DNA from: Gordonia sputi NBRC 100414
GTDB taxonomy: Bacteria > Actinomycetota > Actinomycetes > Mycobacteriales > Mycobacteriaceae
Assembly (NCBI RefSeq): GCF_000248055.1
Contig: NZ_BAFC01000004.1
Coordinates: 1-64,000 of the forward strand
Length of the DNA stretch: 64,000 bases
Reading direction: 5' to 3'
Shown here: piece by piece, positions 43,904-52,069 of the stretch
Layout of the letters: the number at the start of each line of letters is the position of its first letter
Numbering within the stretch: position 1 is the first letter of the stretch
Position numbers and translations under genes: made by a program
Notes under the pieces: model-generated
Seen by the model: only the letters and a program-made list of their open reading frames with translations
What the model was told of the DNA's origin: nothing
The model's database searches: none

Positions 43904-44947
43904 TCAGGAGTTGGATGACGCGGGTGCGCGATAGAACCAGTCGTCGAGCGAGAAGTCCTTCTTGATGCTCTTCTTCGCGACGAGGAATTCTTTTGTGCCG
44001 CGCAGCAATGTGACGCCTGCGTCGGGGAATGGCTCGGTCGAGTACCCGTCGGGGTTCGCGGCTTGACGGATCGCCTCGGCGGGCGCCTTGGAGTTCTTGA
44101 CCTCGAAGTCCACGTACTCGTTCCAGTGCGCCTTGGCATAGGTCACGGCGCTCGCGTGCAGCTGCTGCCAGGTCGCGGCGAACGTCGGATGCTTGTCGAG
44201 GAAGCCGCTCTCGGCGACAGTCGACGATGTTCCGGCGAGATGCGGGTGGTCCCGGTAAACGGAGTCGACGAGGTGGAATCCCTTGAGTTCAAACATCTGC
44301 AGCGATACCGATGGCACGACGCCCGGCAGTGCGGCACCGTCGATCTCGCCCGCTCCCAGTGGGGCCTCCTGATCCGCCGGGTACAGGTGCACTAGTTCAG
44401 CGGTGACGCCCTCCTCCTGCAGAGCACCCTGGAGGTAGCGATCGATGTATGACCCCTTGGGTACACCGATCTTCTTGCCCTGCAGATCTTTCAGGGTCTT
44501 GATCGTCGGGTCTTTCGCGACGACTCCGGCGTTGAGGTTGAACTGCTCGATGTTGATGAGTCGGGTGTCGAGGCCGCTGCCGCGCGCCACCAGCGCGGGG
44601 GTGTCGCCGTACTGTGCGACGTCGAGCCGCCCGCCGACGAGCGCCTGGTTCAGATCGGGGCCGTTGGGAAAGCTGACAACCTCGATGTTCTTCACCCCGA
44701 GAGAGGAGAGCGCAGGCAGCAGTTGGCCTCTACTGTGTGCGTACCCAGTAGGCCCGGTCAGGATGTTTGCCGAACCGATCACGCCTACGCGCAATGTGTC
44801 AATGACGTCTCGCTGCGCACCCGAGTTCTGTTGGCCGCCGCAGGCAGTGAGCGCCAGTCCTGCGAGAAGTGACGCGCTGATGAGCGCGAGAAGGCGGACC
44901 GCGACAGGGCGGATCCTCAATGGGCGGTTCATGGTGTTCCGTTTCAT
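43904..44947 (-). CDS. Sulfonate-type ABC transporter substrate-binding lipoprotein (SsuA-like)
   Basis: 347 residues. Lipoprotein signal with lipobox LTAC (Cys36), then SsuA/NMT1-type domain: GVIGSANILTGPTGYAHSRG, FPNGPDLNQALVGGRLDVAQ, YGDTPALVARGSGLDTRLIN and GKKIGVPKGSYIDRYLQGAL. Binds an aliphatic sulfonate-like compound at the outer face of the membrane. Start overlaps the ferredoxin stop as ATGA, an unusual location for a binding protein. Confidence 0.88.
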   Translation of the reverse strand: MKRNTMNRPLRIRPVAVRLLALISASLLAGLALTACGGQQNSGAQRDVIDTLRVGVIGSANILTGPTGYAHSRGQLLPALSSLGVKNIEVVSFPNGPDLNQALVGGRLDVAQYGDTPALVARGSGLDTRLINIEQFNLNAGVVAKDPTIKTLKDLQGKKIGVPKGSYIDRYLQGALQEEGVTAELVHLYPADQEAPLGAGEIDGAALPGVVPSVSLQMFELKGFHLVDSVYRDHPHLAGTSSTVAESGFLDKHPTFAATWQQLHASAVTYAKAHWNEYVDFEVKNSKAPAEAIRQAANPDGYSTEPFPDAGVTLLRGTKEFLVAKKSIKKDFSLDDWFYRAPASSNS

Positions 44948-45318
44948 GATCTCTGGTGTGATGGCGTGGTTGCGGCTACGCGTGCCGCGTTCCTCGGTGG
45001 TGGGTCGCCGTGTGGGATCTCGGGTCCTACCGCGGTTCGACTGCCGGGTTCGCGTCCCTTACCCCAGCCGATGTGCTCGCGATAGGTGCCGATGAGGTCG
45101 GTGCGCAGCAGATCCACGTCGTCGACCGGCGTCGACTCGGGGCTCACATAGAGCGCATCGGTCGGGCAGTATGCCTCGCACATGAAGCACGTCTGACAGT
45201 CCGTCTGGCGTGCGATGACGGGGATACCCGACTCTGTCGAGTCGAACACGTTTGTCGGGCAGACACTTACGCACCTATCGCATGCGATACATGCGTCGGC
45301 GAGAACCAGTTCGATCAT
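44944..45318 (-). CDS. 2[4Fe-4S] ferredoxin (AprB-like)
   Basis: 124 residues with two complete cluster motifs, CIACDRCVSVCP (Cys10,13,16,20) and CQTCFMCEAYCP (Cys41,44,47,51), then a ~70-residue tail that includes LLRTDLIGTYREHIGWGKGR. It resembles the beta subunit of adenylylsulfate reductase and other ferredoxins paired with fumarate-reductase-like flavoproteins. Overlaps both neighbours by ATGA, so it is made together with the flavoprotein and the binding protein. Expected to hand electrons to or from the flavoprotein. Confidence 0.88.
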   Translation of the reverse strand: MIELVLADACIACDRCVSVCPTNVFDSTESGIPVIARQTDCQTCFMCEAYCPTDALYVSPESTPVDDVDLLRTDLIGTYREHIGWGKGREPGSRTAVGPEIPHGDPPPRNAARVAATTPSHQRS

Positions 45319-46922
45319 GCGACTCTCACCTGATGAGGCCGCAGCGAACCCGGAAGCGCAGGCGTGCGACGGATCTCGACGTCGTCGAGTCCCTTGATGA
45401 GGACGTGACCGTGTTGCGCCGGGTCGAGAGCGGGAAAGTCGTCGCGCGTGCTCATCCCACGCGATTCCGTTCGCGCGAGGGCCGACGTGTAGATCCACCG
45501 TCCGACAGCGGTGATCGCTGCAGCCTGCCTGGTGAGGACTCGCCCACGAGCCGTCGACGCACCGAAGTCACTGTGCGACAGTGCCTCCCAAATACTGTTC
45601 AATTCACCCAGCGCGGGCGTCAACCGGATCCCGTCACGTAGATAGTTCTTCTCGAACGGCAGGAGCTGTGACTGCGCTGAGACGACGACGGCGTCGGGGT
45701 TCAGCGTCGTATCGCCGACTCCGAGTCCGACTCGTCCCGCACCCCTCAGTGACGCGACCGCTCGACGCCCGTGCGCCAACGCATCTCGCGCTGCACCCGC
45801 GCCCGCAAAGGTGCCCGACGACATCGCCCAGGCGGCGTTGTGACTGCCTCCCCCGGTGAAGCCGCCGCAAATGCGCTCACGCGTTGCGGCGTCTCCCGCG
45901 GCGTAGAGGCCTTCGACGCCTGTCCAGCAGTCGTCGTCGATCACGTTCACCCCACCAGTGCCGCGCACCGTCCCCTCCGCGAGGAGATCGACCTCGAACC
46001 GCTGGGTGAACGGGTCGATTCCGCGTCGATCGAACTGCAGGAAGAAGTTGGGTTGGCCCAGCCTCATCTGGGCGGCGGTCGTCTCGTCTGCGCGGTCGAG
46101 CTGCGCGAAGACCTTCTCCGTCAACAGGGTTCGCGCGATCACTGAGCGTCCTCTCATCGAGCCCGCGCCTTCGACGATCCTGCCGTCCTCGTGATAGAAG
46201 CTCGCGTACCCGTAGTAGGCCGTCTTGGTGATCGTCGAACCCTTCGGGACGATCCCGTACGCGTTGCCGAACTCCATCCCGGAGAACTCGGCACCGACTT
46301 CGGCCGCCATCAGCGCGCCGTCGCCGGTGTCGACGTTTGTGCCCAGCGCGCGTGAGAGGAACGCACACCCTCCGGTCGCCAGCACCACCGCACCAGCACT
46401 GATGCGGTACTCGTCGCCGGTCTGGCGCTGCACACCCGCGGCGCCCGACACTCGGCCGGCGTTGTCGAACAGCAGCTCGAGCGCCGGCGAGTGATCGAGA
46501 ATGCGAACCCCCCTGCGCTGCAGCCATGCTCGCATTCGCCTCATGTATTCGGGGCCTTGCAGACCGCTGCGGATCGGTTCGCCGGTCTTCTCATCGATCG
46601 GGTACGGGTAGCGGCCCTCGTCGCCGAGACGTCGCATGTTCGCGTACGTCTGGTCGAGTACCCGGTCCATCCAGTTGTGGTCGGCCAGGTATCCACCGAG
46701 TTGCTCCCGATCGGCCTTGGCCTTCGCCCGCCGCTCGGGATCCGGCACGACGTACCAAACTCCCGTTCCCGCAGGCGCGGTGGTTCCCGACGTACCGCAG
46801 TAGCCCTTGTCGACGAGGACCACTTCGGCACCTCGATCTCGGGCATTCAACGCAGCCCACGCCGCGGCCGGTCCACCGCCAAGAACGAGCACGTCCGTCT
46901 GCAGGGTGAGTTGCTCAGTCAT
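45315..46922 (-). CDS. FAD-dependent fumarate-reductase/AprA-like flavoprotein
   Basis: 535 residues from ATG 46922 (CGGAGAAC upstream). FAD-binding dinucleotide motif VLVLGGGPAAAWAALNARDR, a VLATGGCAFLSRALGTNVDT segment, EFSGMEFGNAYGIVPKGSTI and late YAAGDAATRERICGGFTGGG. Architecture and partner ferredoxin fit the AprA/FrdA/SdhA flavoprotein group, but canonical succinate-binding motifs are not evident. The gene overlaps the ABC ATPase by 8 bp and is embedded in a sulfonate importer operon, so it probably reduces or oxidises a sulfur compound. Function inferred only. Confidence 0.82.
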   Translation of the reverse strand: MTEQLTLQTDVLVLGGGPAAAWAALNARDRGAEVVLVDKGYCGTSGTTAPAGTGVWYVVPDPERRAKAKADREQLGGYLADHNWMDRVLDQTYANMRRLGDEGRYPYPIDEKTGEPIRSGLQGPEYMRRMRAWLQRRGVRILDHSPALELLFDNAGRVSGAAGVQRQTGDEYRISAGAVVLATGGCAFLSRALGTNVDTGDGALMAAEVGAEFSGMEFGNAYGIVPKGSTITKTAYYGYASFYHEDGRIVEGAGSMRGRSVIARTLLTEKVFAQLDRADETTAAQMRLGQPNFFLQFDRRGIDPFTQRFEVDLLAEGTVRGTGGVNVIDDDCWTGVEGLYAAGDAATRERICGGFTGGGSHNAAWAMSSGTFAGAGAARDALAHGRRAVASLRGAGRVGLGVGDTTLNPDAVVVSAQSQLLPFEKNYLRDGIRLTPALGELNSIWEALSHSDFGASTARGRVLTRQAAAITAVGRWIYTSALARTESRGMSTRDDFPALDPAQHGHVLIKGLDDVEIRRTPALPGSLRPHQVRVA

Positions 46923-47709
46923 CAGGGTTCTCCGGTTCTCGAGTGTGTGTGCCATCTGGGCCCCGTCCGACGCCGAGCGCGGACAGCAGTGTTCTGCGTA
47001 GGTCGACGAACCTCGGATCCGTGATGTCTCGCGGATGGTCGAGATCGACGGGAATGTCTTCGGCGATCCGTCCGTCGCGGAGCACAAGTGCCCGATCCGC
47101 AAGTAGCACAGCCTCTTCGACATCGTGGGTCACAAGCAGCGTGGCGGGGCGATGCCGCTGCCAGAGCTTTTCGACGAGCGATTGGGCGTTCAGTCGCGTC
47201 AGCGCATCGAGCGCACCGAACGGTTCGTCGAGGAGTAGCAGGTCGGGTTCACGTACGAGCGCCCGCGCCAACGCAACTCGTTGCGCCTCACCCCCGGAGA
47301 GCGTGGTCGGCCACGAATTCTCCTTCGATGCGAGACCGACCTCGGCCAACGCCTGCACCGATCGGTCACGGGGCCGCGCACCCCGCAGGCCGAGTGCGAC
47401 ATTCCGCCACACCGGAAGCCAGGGAACCAATCGATGTTCCTGGAAGACAATCGCTTTGGCAGTCGGGGCTTCGATAGTTCCGGTGAATCCGTCGTCGAGA
47501 CCGCCGATTCCGCGCAGCAGCGTGCTCTTGCCAGAACCGCTCGCACCCAACAGCGCGACGAACTCTCCCGCTCCGATGCGAAGGTCGACGTTGCGCAGCA
47601 CGTCGCGATCGCCGAACGTCCTGCCTGCGTTCTCGACGACAACACCGCTGCCCCTGGTCGTCTCGATGCCGGACGATGATGCGGCTTGGGCCGCTACGGT
47701 GTCGGTCAT
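46915..47709 (-). CDS. Sulfonate-type ABC transporter ATPase (SsuB-like)
   Basis: 264 residues from ATG 47709 overlapping the permease stop (ATGA). Walker A GASGSGKST, Q-loop FQEHRLVPW, signature LSGGEAQR, Walker B LLLLDEPFGALDALTR and H-loop LLVTHDVEEA. The Q-loop wording (VFQEHRLVPWLPVWRNVALG) is typical of SsuB/TauB. Energises sulfonate import with the permease and SsuA-like protein. Confidence 0.92.
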   Translation of the reverse strand: MTDTVAAQAASSSGIETTRGSGVVVENAGRTFGDRDVLRNVDLRIGAGEFVALLGASGSGKSTLLRGIGGLDDGFTGTIEAPTAKAIVFQEHRLVPWLPVWRNVALGLRGARPRDRSVQALAEVGLASKENSWPTTLSGGEAQRVALARALVREPDLLLLDEPFGALDALTRLNAQSLVEKLWQRHRPATLLVTHDVEEAVLLADRALVLRDGRIAEDIPVDLDHPRDITDPRFVDLRRTLLSALGVGRGPDGTHTREPENPDD

Positions 47710-48596
47710 CGTCCCGCAAACCCGTTGCGCCAGGACAAGAAACGCTTCTCGAGAAGTCGCACCGCGAGGTCGGTGAGCAGACCGAGGATCGCGTAGATCA
47801 CCAGCACGAGGAAGATCTGATCGGTGCGCAGGTACTCCTTGGCGTCGTTCATCAGATAGCCGAGACCCACCGGCGTCGTCTGCATCTCGGCGACGACGAG
47901 CACGAGCCACCCTATGCCCAGCGCCTGCCGTAGACCGACGAACGCCTGAGGCAGCGCGCCGGGCAGCAGGATGAAGCGCATCAGCTCGAATCGGTTCAGG
48001 TTCAACGACTCTGCTGCTTCGATCAGCTTCTGGTCGACGCTTCGGATACCTGCGAACACGTTGACGTACATCGGGAAGATCGGCGCGACAATGATAAGCG
48101 CGATCTTGAAGACGTCGTCGATGCCGAACCAGATGATGAACACCGGAACCAGCGCAACTGCTGGCATCATGCGCAAGACCTGCACCGGGGCGTTGATGAA
48201 GTCCTCGGCGACGCGAGCCAGCCCTGCAGCGACACCCAGCAGAGTTCCGATGGTGATGCCGATGGCCAGACCGATGGCGACTCGTCGCGTCGACGCTGCC
48301 AGGTGTTGCCAGATCTCACCGGTTCGCGTCAGTTCCCAACCGGCGGACAACACCTCGGTCGGCGCAGGTGTCGTGGCACCCAACCATGCGCGGGCACCGA
48401 GTTGCCACACGAAGACCACGACGATCAAACCCGACGACTGACGTAGCAGACGGATGACGCGCGCCGACGGCCGTGGAACACGGACGCCGCCACGAGACGT
48501 GGCTCCGGAACCTGCCTGCACGACAGCGGTTCTCGACGGGCTGCGCTCGTGGCGCGGCCACGCCTCACTACGCACATGCAGGGTCACGGGTGGCAT
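47706..48596 (-). CDS. Sulfonate-type ABC transporter permease (SsuC-like)
   Basis: 296 residues from ATG 48596; a TTG 4 codons upstream is also possible and ribosome-site evidence is weak. After ~50 polar residues come six helices, with the EAA-type loop IRSVDQKLIEAAESLNLNRF and FILLPGALPQAFVGLRQALG that contacts the ATPase. First gene of the seven-cistron run permease-ATPase-flavoprotein-ferredoxin-binding protein-monooxygenase. Confidence 0.9.
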   Translation of the reverse strand: MPPVTLHVRSEAWPRHERSPSRTAVVQAGSGATSRGGVRVPRPSARVIRLLRQSSGLIVVVFVWQLGARAWLGATTPAPTEVLSAGWELTRTGEIWQHLAASTRRVAIGLAIGITIGTLLGVAAGLARVAEDFINAPVQVLRMMPAVALVPVFIIWFGIDDVFKIALIIVAPIFPMYVNVFAGIRSVDQKLIEAAESLNLNRFELMRFILLPGALPQAFVGLRQALGIGWLVLVVAEMQTTPVGLGYLMNDAKEYLRTDQIFLVLVIYAILGLLTDLAVRLLEKRFLSWRNGFAGR

Positions 48597-48670
48597 CTCC
48601 GTCGTCAAAGAAGTCGGGCTGAACTTCAGTGGACGGTAGTGCCGACGCTCACTCGATCACAGAGTTGAAT

Positions 48671-49471
48671 TCACTGCGATCCTGACCGTGGTCCGCTCGA
48701 GAAGCTGCCGTGACGCCCTGCCCCGCCCGCGAAGCGCGCTGCACCGGCGACGCCCTCGCGTTCGACGATGGGTACGCCTGCCGCCCCCTCGGCGCGGAGC
48801 GCGTCGTCGAGGGGAAGGTCGAGTCCCGCGTACACCGACACGCGGTCGGCGAGCACGCATTCGAACGGGAACTGCGCGATCTGCTGCGCGAGTTCCCGCG
48901 CAGCGTCCAGCGACTTGCCATGCGGCACAATCCGATTGGCCAACCCGATCGCCAAGGCTTCCTCGGCGTCGACCGGTCTTCCGGTGAGGATGAGGTCGAG
49001 CGCCCTGCCGAGGCCGACGATGCGCGGTAGGCGGACCGTCCCGCCATCGATCAGCGGCACGCCCCACCGTCGGCAGAACACGCCGAGCGTCGCGTCCTCG
49101 TCGACCACACGGAGATCGGCGAGCAGCGCCAACTCCAATCCACCGGCCACCGCGTACCCGCTGACCGCCGCAATCACCGGCTTGGACAACGCGATTCGGG
49201 TCGGACCCATCGGACCGTCTCCCCCGCCGTCGGCGTCGAGGTCGTTGCGGCGCGACGGATCGCCGACCGACGTGAGATCGGCTCCGGCGCAGAATGTTCC
49301 GCCTGCGCCTACGAGGACCGCAACCTTGACGTCCGGATCGTCGTCGAATCGGTGGAAGGCTGCTCGCAGCGCACGCGCAGTCGGCCCGTCGACGCTGTTG
49401 CGTACTTCGGGCCGGTTGAGCGTGATGGTGACAACCGGCCCGTCGACCTCGTAGAGCACCGGCTCGGCCAT
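48671..49471 (-). CDS. Enoyl-CoA hydratase/isomerase family protein
   Basis: 266 residues. Crotonase fold with oxyanion-hole segments GAGGTFCAGADLTSVGDP and ALSKPVIAAVSGYAVAGGLE; Glu in GGLELALLADL. The second catalytic Glu position falls in VFCRRWGVPLIDGGTVRLPR. Hydrates or isomerises an acyl-CoA. A Gly/Asp-rich insertion (NDLDADGGGDGPMGPT) sits after the oxyanion motif. ATG lies 2 bp after the metallopeptidase stop, so both are co-translated though functionally unlike. Confidence 0.88.
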   Translation of the reverse strand: MAEPVLYEVDGPVVTITLNRPEVRNSVDGPTARALRAAFHRFDDDPDVKVAVLVGAGGTFCAGADLTSVGDPSRRNDLDADGGGDGPMGPTRIALSKPVIAAVSGYAVAGGLELALLADLRVVDEDATLGVFCRRWGVPLIDGGTVRLPRIVGLGRALDLILTGRPVDAEEALAIGLANRIVPHGKSLDAARELAQQIAQFPFECVLADRVSVYAGLDLPLDDALRAEGAAGVPIVEREGVAGAARFAGGAGRHGSFSSGPRSGSQ

Positions 49472-49473
49472 GA

Positions 49474-50502
49474 CTACTGCGCGACCACCGCACGGTCGTC
49501 GGAGCTGACGAGTTCGTGGATGAACTCCATCTTCTCGAGCACCTTCGGAGGCAGCACGAACGGGTAGAGGTCCTGATGCCCCATCGACCGATTGATCTGG
49601 TTGAGCGCCCAGGTCAACGGCAGCCACCAGTCGATGATCCGCTCGAACCCGACCTTGCCCGGCAGGTCTGCCTCCAATGTCGCGCCGGCGGGTGCCAGCG
49701 CGAAGGCGGCTGCGGTGTCGAGGGTGTCGCGGATGTGCAGGTAGTGGGCAAACGTCTCGGCCCAGTCCTCGAACGGATGCATCGTGGCGTACGAGGAGAC
49801 GTAGTCCTGTTCCCAGTTCTCCGGCGGTCCGTCGTTGTAGTGACGATCGATCGCGTCCTGGTAGCTCGTGTTGGGGTCACCGAACAGCTCGGTGTAGCGC
49901 TCGAGGTTGGGGCCGTCACCCACGAGAACCATCTGATAGAAATGCCCGATCTCGTGACGGAAGTGCCCGATCAACGTGCGGTACGGCTCGTCCATCGAGA
50001 CGCGTAGACGCTCGCGGTGCACGTCGTCGCCCTCGGCGAGGTCGAGGGTGATCACGCCGTCGGCGTGCCCGGTGGTGACCGGTTGATCGCGGCTCGACAG
50101 CAGGTCGAAGGCGAGTCCGGTCTCCGGGTCGGTGTCTTTGCCGAAGATCGGGAGCTTGAGCTCGTCGAGCTCGTAGATCACTCGACGCTTCGCGGCCTCG
50201 GACTCGGCGAAGGCGGCCATGGCCTGTTCGTCGGAGTCCGACGGCCTTGTGCGCGTCAACCGGCACGATTCACAGAGCGCGGGCAGATCCGGGCCCTCCT
50301 CGACCATCCAGTTGCAGGCGGCGGGCAGATTGTTGGCACAGCGGACGATCGTCGCCCCGTCGACGGTGCCCTTCTCGTCGTCGTCGAGCACCTGGATCGT
50401 GCGGCTGGGCAGGTGGAAACCCAGGTTGTGCCCGCAATTGAGACAGACAGTGTTCTCGAAGGACAGTTGCTGTCCGCAGTTGGAACAATGGAAATCGCGC
50501 AT
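49474..50502 (-). CDS. Zinc-ribbon putative zinc metallopeptidase (DUF2248-like)
   Basis: 342 residues. N-terminal zinc ribbon CSNCGQQLSFENTVCLNCGH, a second CxnC pair (VRCANNLPAACNW, PALCESC), then a peptidase-like domain with HFRHEIGHFYQMVLV, i.e. HExGH zinc-ligand motif, and an Asp/Glu-rich helix DWAETFAHYLHIRDTLDTAA supplying a further ligand. This matches the PF10005-type family of putative zinc peptidases of unknown substrate. No signal peptide, so cytoplasmic. Confidence 0.82.
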   Translation of the reverse strand: MRDFHCSNCGQQLSFENTVCLNCGHNLGFHLPSRTIQVLDDDEKGTVDGATIVRCANNLPAACNWMVEEGPDLPALCESCRLTRTRPSDSDEQAMAAFAESEAAKRRVIYELDELKLPIFGKDTDPETGLAFDLLSSRDQPVTTGHADGVITLDLAEGDDVHRERLRVSMDEPYRTLIGHFRHEIGHFYQMVLVGDGPNLERYTELFGDPNTSYQDAIDRHYNDGPPENWEQDYVSSYATMHPFEDWAETFAHYLHIRDTLDTAAAFALAPAGATLEADLPGKVGFERIIDWWLPLTWALNQINRSMGHQDLYPFVLPPKVLEKMEFIHELVSSDDRAVVAQ

Positions 50503-50688
50503 CTACTCACTCTTCTCGTTCTTCGGGCCGGACGTAACCGGTGGTGAACTCCGAGCCGCTGACGTCTCAGAGCTATGCATCGTGATGGAGGTCGGAGCCG
50601 CGCTGCCTTCTGCACGCGTTCGTGACCAGTGTCACCCTGTTCTCGCAGTACAGTCGTCGAATTCGATGGTGTTCAGGTTCCAGTTCGG

Positions 50689-51525
50689 TCATATCTCCGC
50701 TGGACGCGCAGGGTCGGCCGACCATTGCGACCACGAGCCGGGATACAGAGTCCCGGACAATCCCGCGATCTCCAGCGCGGCGATCTCGTGTGCGGCATTC
50801 ACACCCGAACCGCAGTAGGCGACGACCGCCGATCCGTCCGTGACGCCCGCCTGCGCAAACCGCTCACGCAGATCCGACGCGGCGCGGAAACGTCCGAACG
50901 CGTCGATGTTCTCGCTGGTGGGGAGGCTGATCGCACCGGGAATATGACCCGCGCGCGGGTCAATGGGTTCGACCTCACCGCGATAACGTTCGCCTGCCCG
51001 CGCGTCGACGAGGACTGTCTTCGAGTCATCGGAACCGAGCGCCGCGACGTCGTCGATCGTGGCGACCGGCAGTGATCCCGCGTGCAGCGTGACGTTTCCG
51101 GGCCGGACGGGTGTGTCGCCGCTCGACAACCGCATGCCGGAATCGCGCCATGCGGCCAGACCCCCGTCGAGAATGCGGACGTCGCGGTGGCCGCCCCACC
51201 GCAGTAGCCACCAGGCGCGAGCAGCTGCGAGGTTGCCGTTGTCGTCGTAGACCACGACGGGTGAGGTGTCGTCGATGCCCCACGACCGCGCCGCCTCGGT
51301 CAGTGCGTCGATCTCGGGTAGCGGATGCCGCCCGGCCTCGGGCGACGGCGGCGCTGCGAGTTGGGAGTCGAGGTCGACATAGACCGCTCCCGGAATGTGT
51401 CCGGTGCGGTAGCGAGCGTGACCGTCGGCGTCGCCGAGTTGCCACCGGATGTCGAGCACGACCGGCGGGGTGTCGGAGAGCATGGCGTCGGCAAGTTGCT
51501 CGACGTCGATCAGCACGGTTGACAC
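50689..51525 (-). CDS. Thiosulfate/3-mercaptopyruvate sulfurtransferase (two rhodanese domains)
   Basis: 278 residues from GTG 51525 (AGAGAGGT upstream). Inactive-type N-terminal rhodanese domain (VVLDIRWQLGDADGHARYRT, HIPGAVYVDLDSQLA), catalytic C-terminal domain with DARAGERYRGEVEPIDPRAG and active loop AYCGSGVNAAHE. CGSGV rather than CRKGVT leaves both thiosulfate and mercaptopyruvate as possible donors. Transfers sulfane sulfur in the cytoplasm. Fits the sulfur-rich neighbourhood. Confidence 0.9.
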   Translation of the reverse strand: MSTVLIDVEQLADAMLSDTPPVVLDIRWQLGDADGHARYRTGHIPGAVYVDLDSQLAAPPSPEAGRHPLPEIDALTEAARSWGIDDTSPVVVYDDNGNLAAARAWWLLRWGGHRDVRILDGGLAAWRDSGMRLSSGDTPVRPGNVTLHAGSLPVATIDDVAALGSDDSKTVLVDARAGERYRGEVEPIDPRAGHIPGAISLPTSENIDAFGRFRAASDLRERFAQAGVTDGSAVVAYCGSGVNAAHEIAALEIAGLSGTLYPGSWSQWSADPARPAEI

Positions 51526-51713
51526 ACGAGACCTCTCTGGGAACAACGACCTGGACGAAAAGCGAACACGGACCTGTCATGGCGGAGGTGGACTCATGGC
51601 GACCCGCGCATACCAATCGTGCCCTGTCGCCGCCTATACTCGCCACCACCGGCCTTCGCCCGTGTGTCGAGTCCTACCCCCGCCGGCCCGCCTGACTCCG
51701 TAGGATCGTCGCC

Positions 51714-52007
51714 ATGAGGCAGGCAGACGGCACATACTTCGTGACGGCCGAGGAACTGGCCGCGTTCTACGACTCAGGCAAGAAGTATTGGTACATGCGT
51801 GACGACGGGTCGACGGATTTGTACTCCGACGAGCTGATCATCACGCACGGCTGGCCGATCTATCTGATGGATCGCGACGAGAAGTGGTTCGCCAAGTGGA
51901 ACGGCAACTACGAGAAGGCCGTCGAGGACGAGCTCAATCCGCATCTCCTCAAGAACTTCGAAGAGCTGATCACCGAGGGCGACTGGCCCAAGGATCACAA
52001 CGAGTGA
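51714..52007 (+). CDS. Conserved-looking hypothetical protein, 97 aa
   Basis: 97 residues, no signal peptide or membrane segment, highly charged and aromatic (KKYWYMRDDGSTDLYSDEL, WFAKWNGNYEKAVEDELNPH). A TAGGATC precedes the ATG. I do not recognise the family. Codon use looks normal for the window. It stands alone between the divergent rhodanese gene and the convergent CoA-transferase gene. Confidence 0.65.
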   Translation: MRQADGTYFVTAEELAAFYDSGKKYWYMRDDGSTDLYSDELIITHGWPIYLMDRDEKWFAKWNGNYEKAVEDELNPHLLKNFEELITEGDWPKDHNE

Positions 52008-52018
52008 CCTCAACCCTC

Positions 52019-52069
52019 GTTGTCGGCGCGGTGATGTTGTCGGCGCCTAGTTGTTGTCGGCGCCTAGTT
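52019..52069. repeat. Three 17-bp tandem repeats over the CoA-transferase stop
   Basis: GTTGTCGGCGCGGTGAT followed by two identical copies of GTTGTCGGCGCCTAGTT. The CoA-transferase ends within the last copy (minus strand AAC-AAC-TAG), and the preceding copy repeats that stop. Confidence 0.92.
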
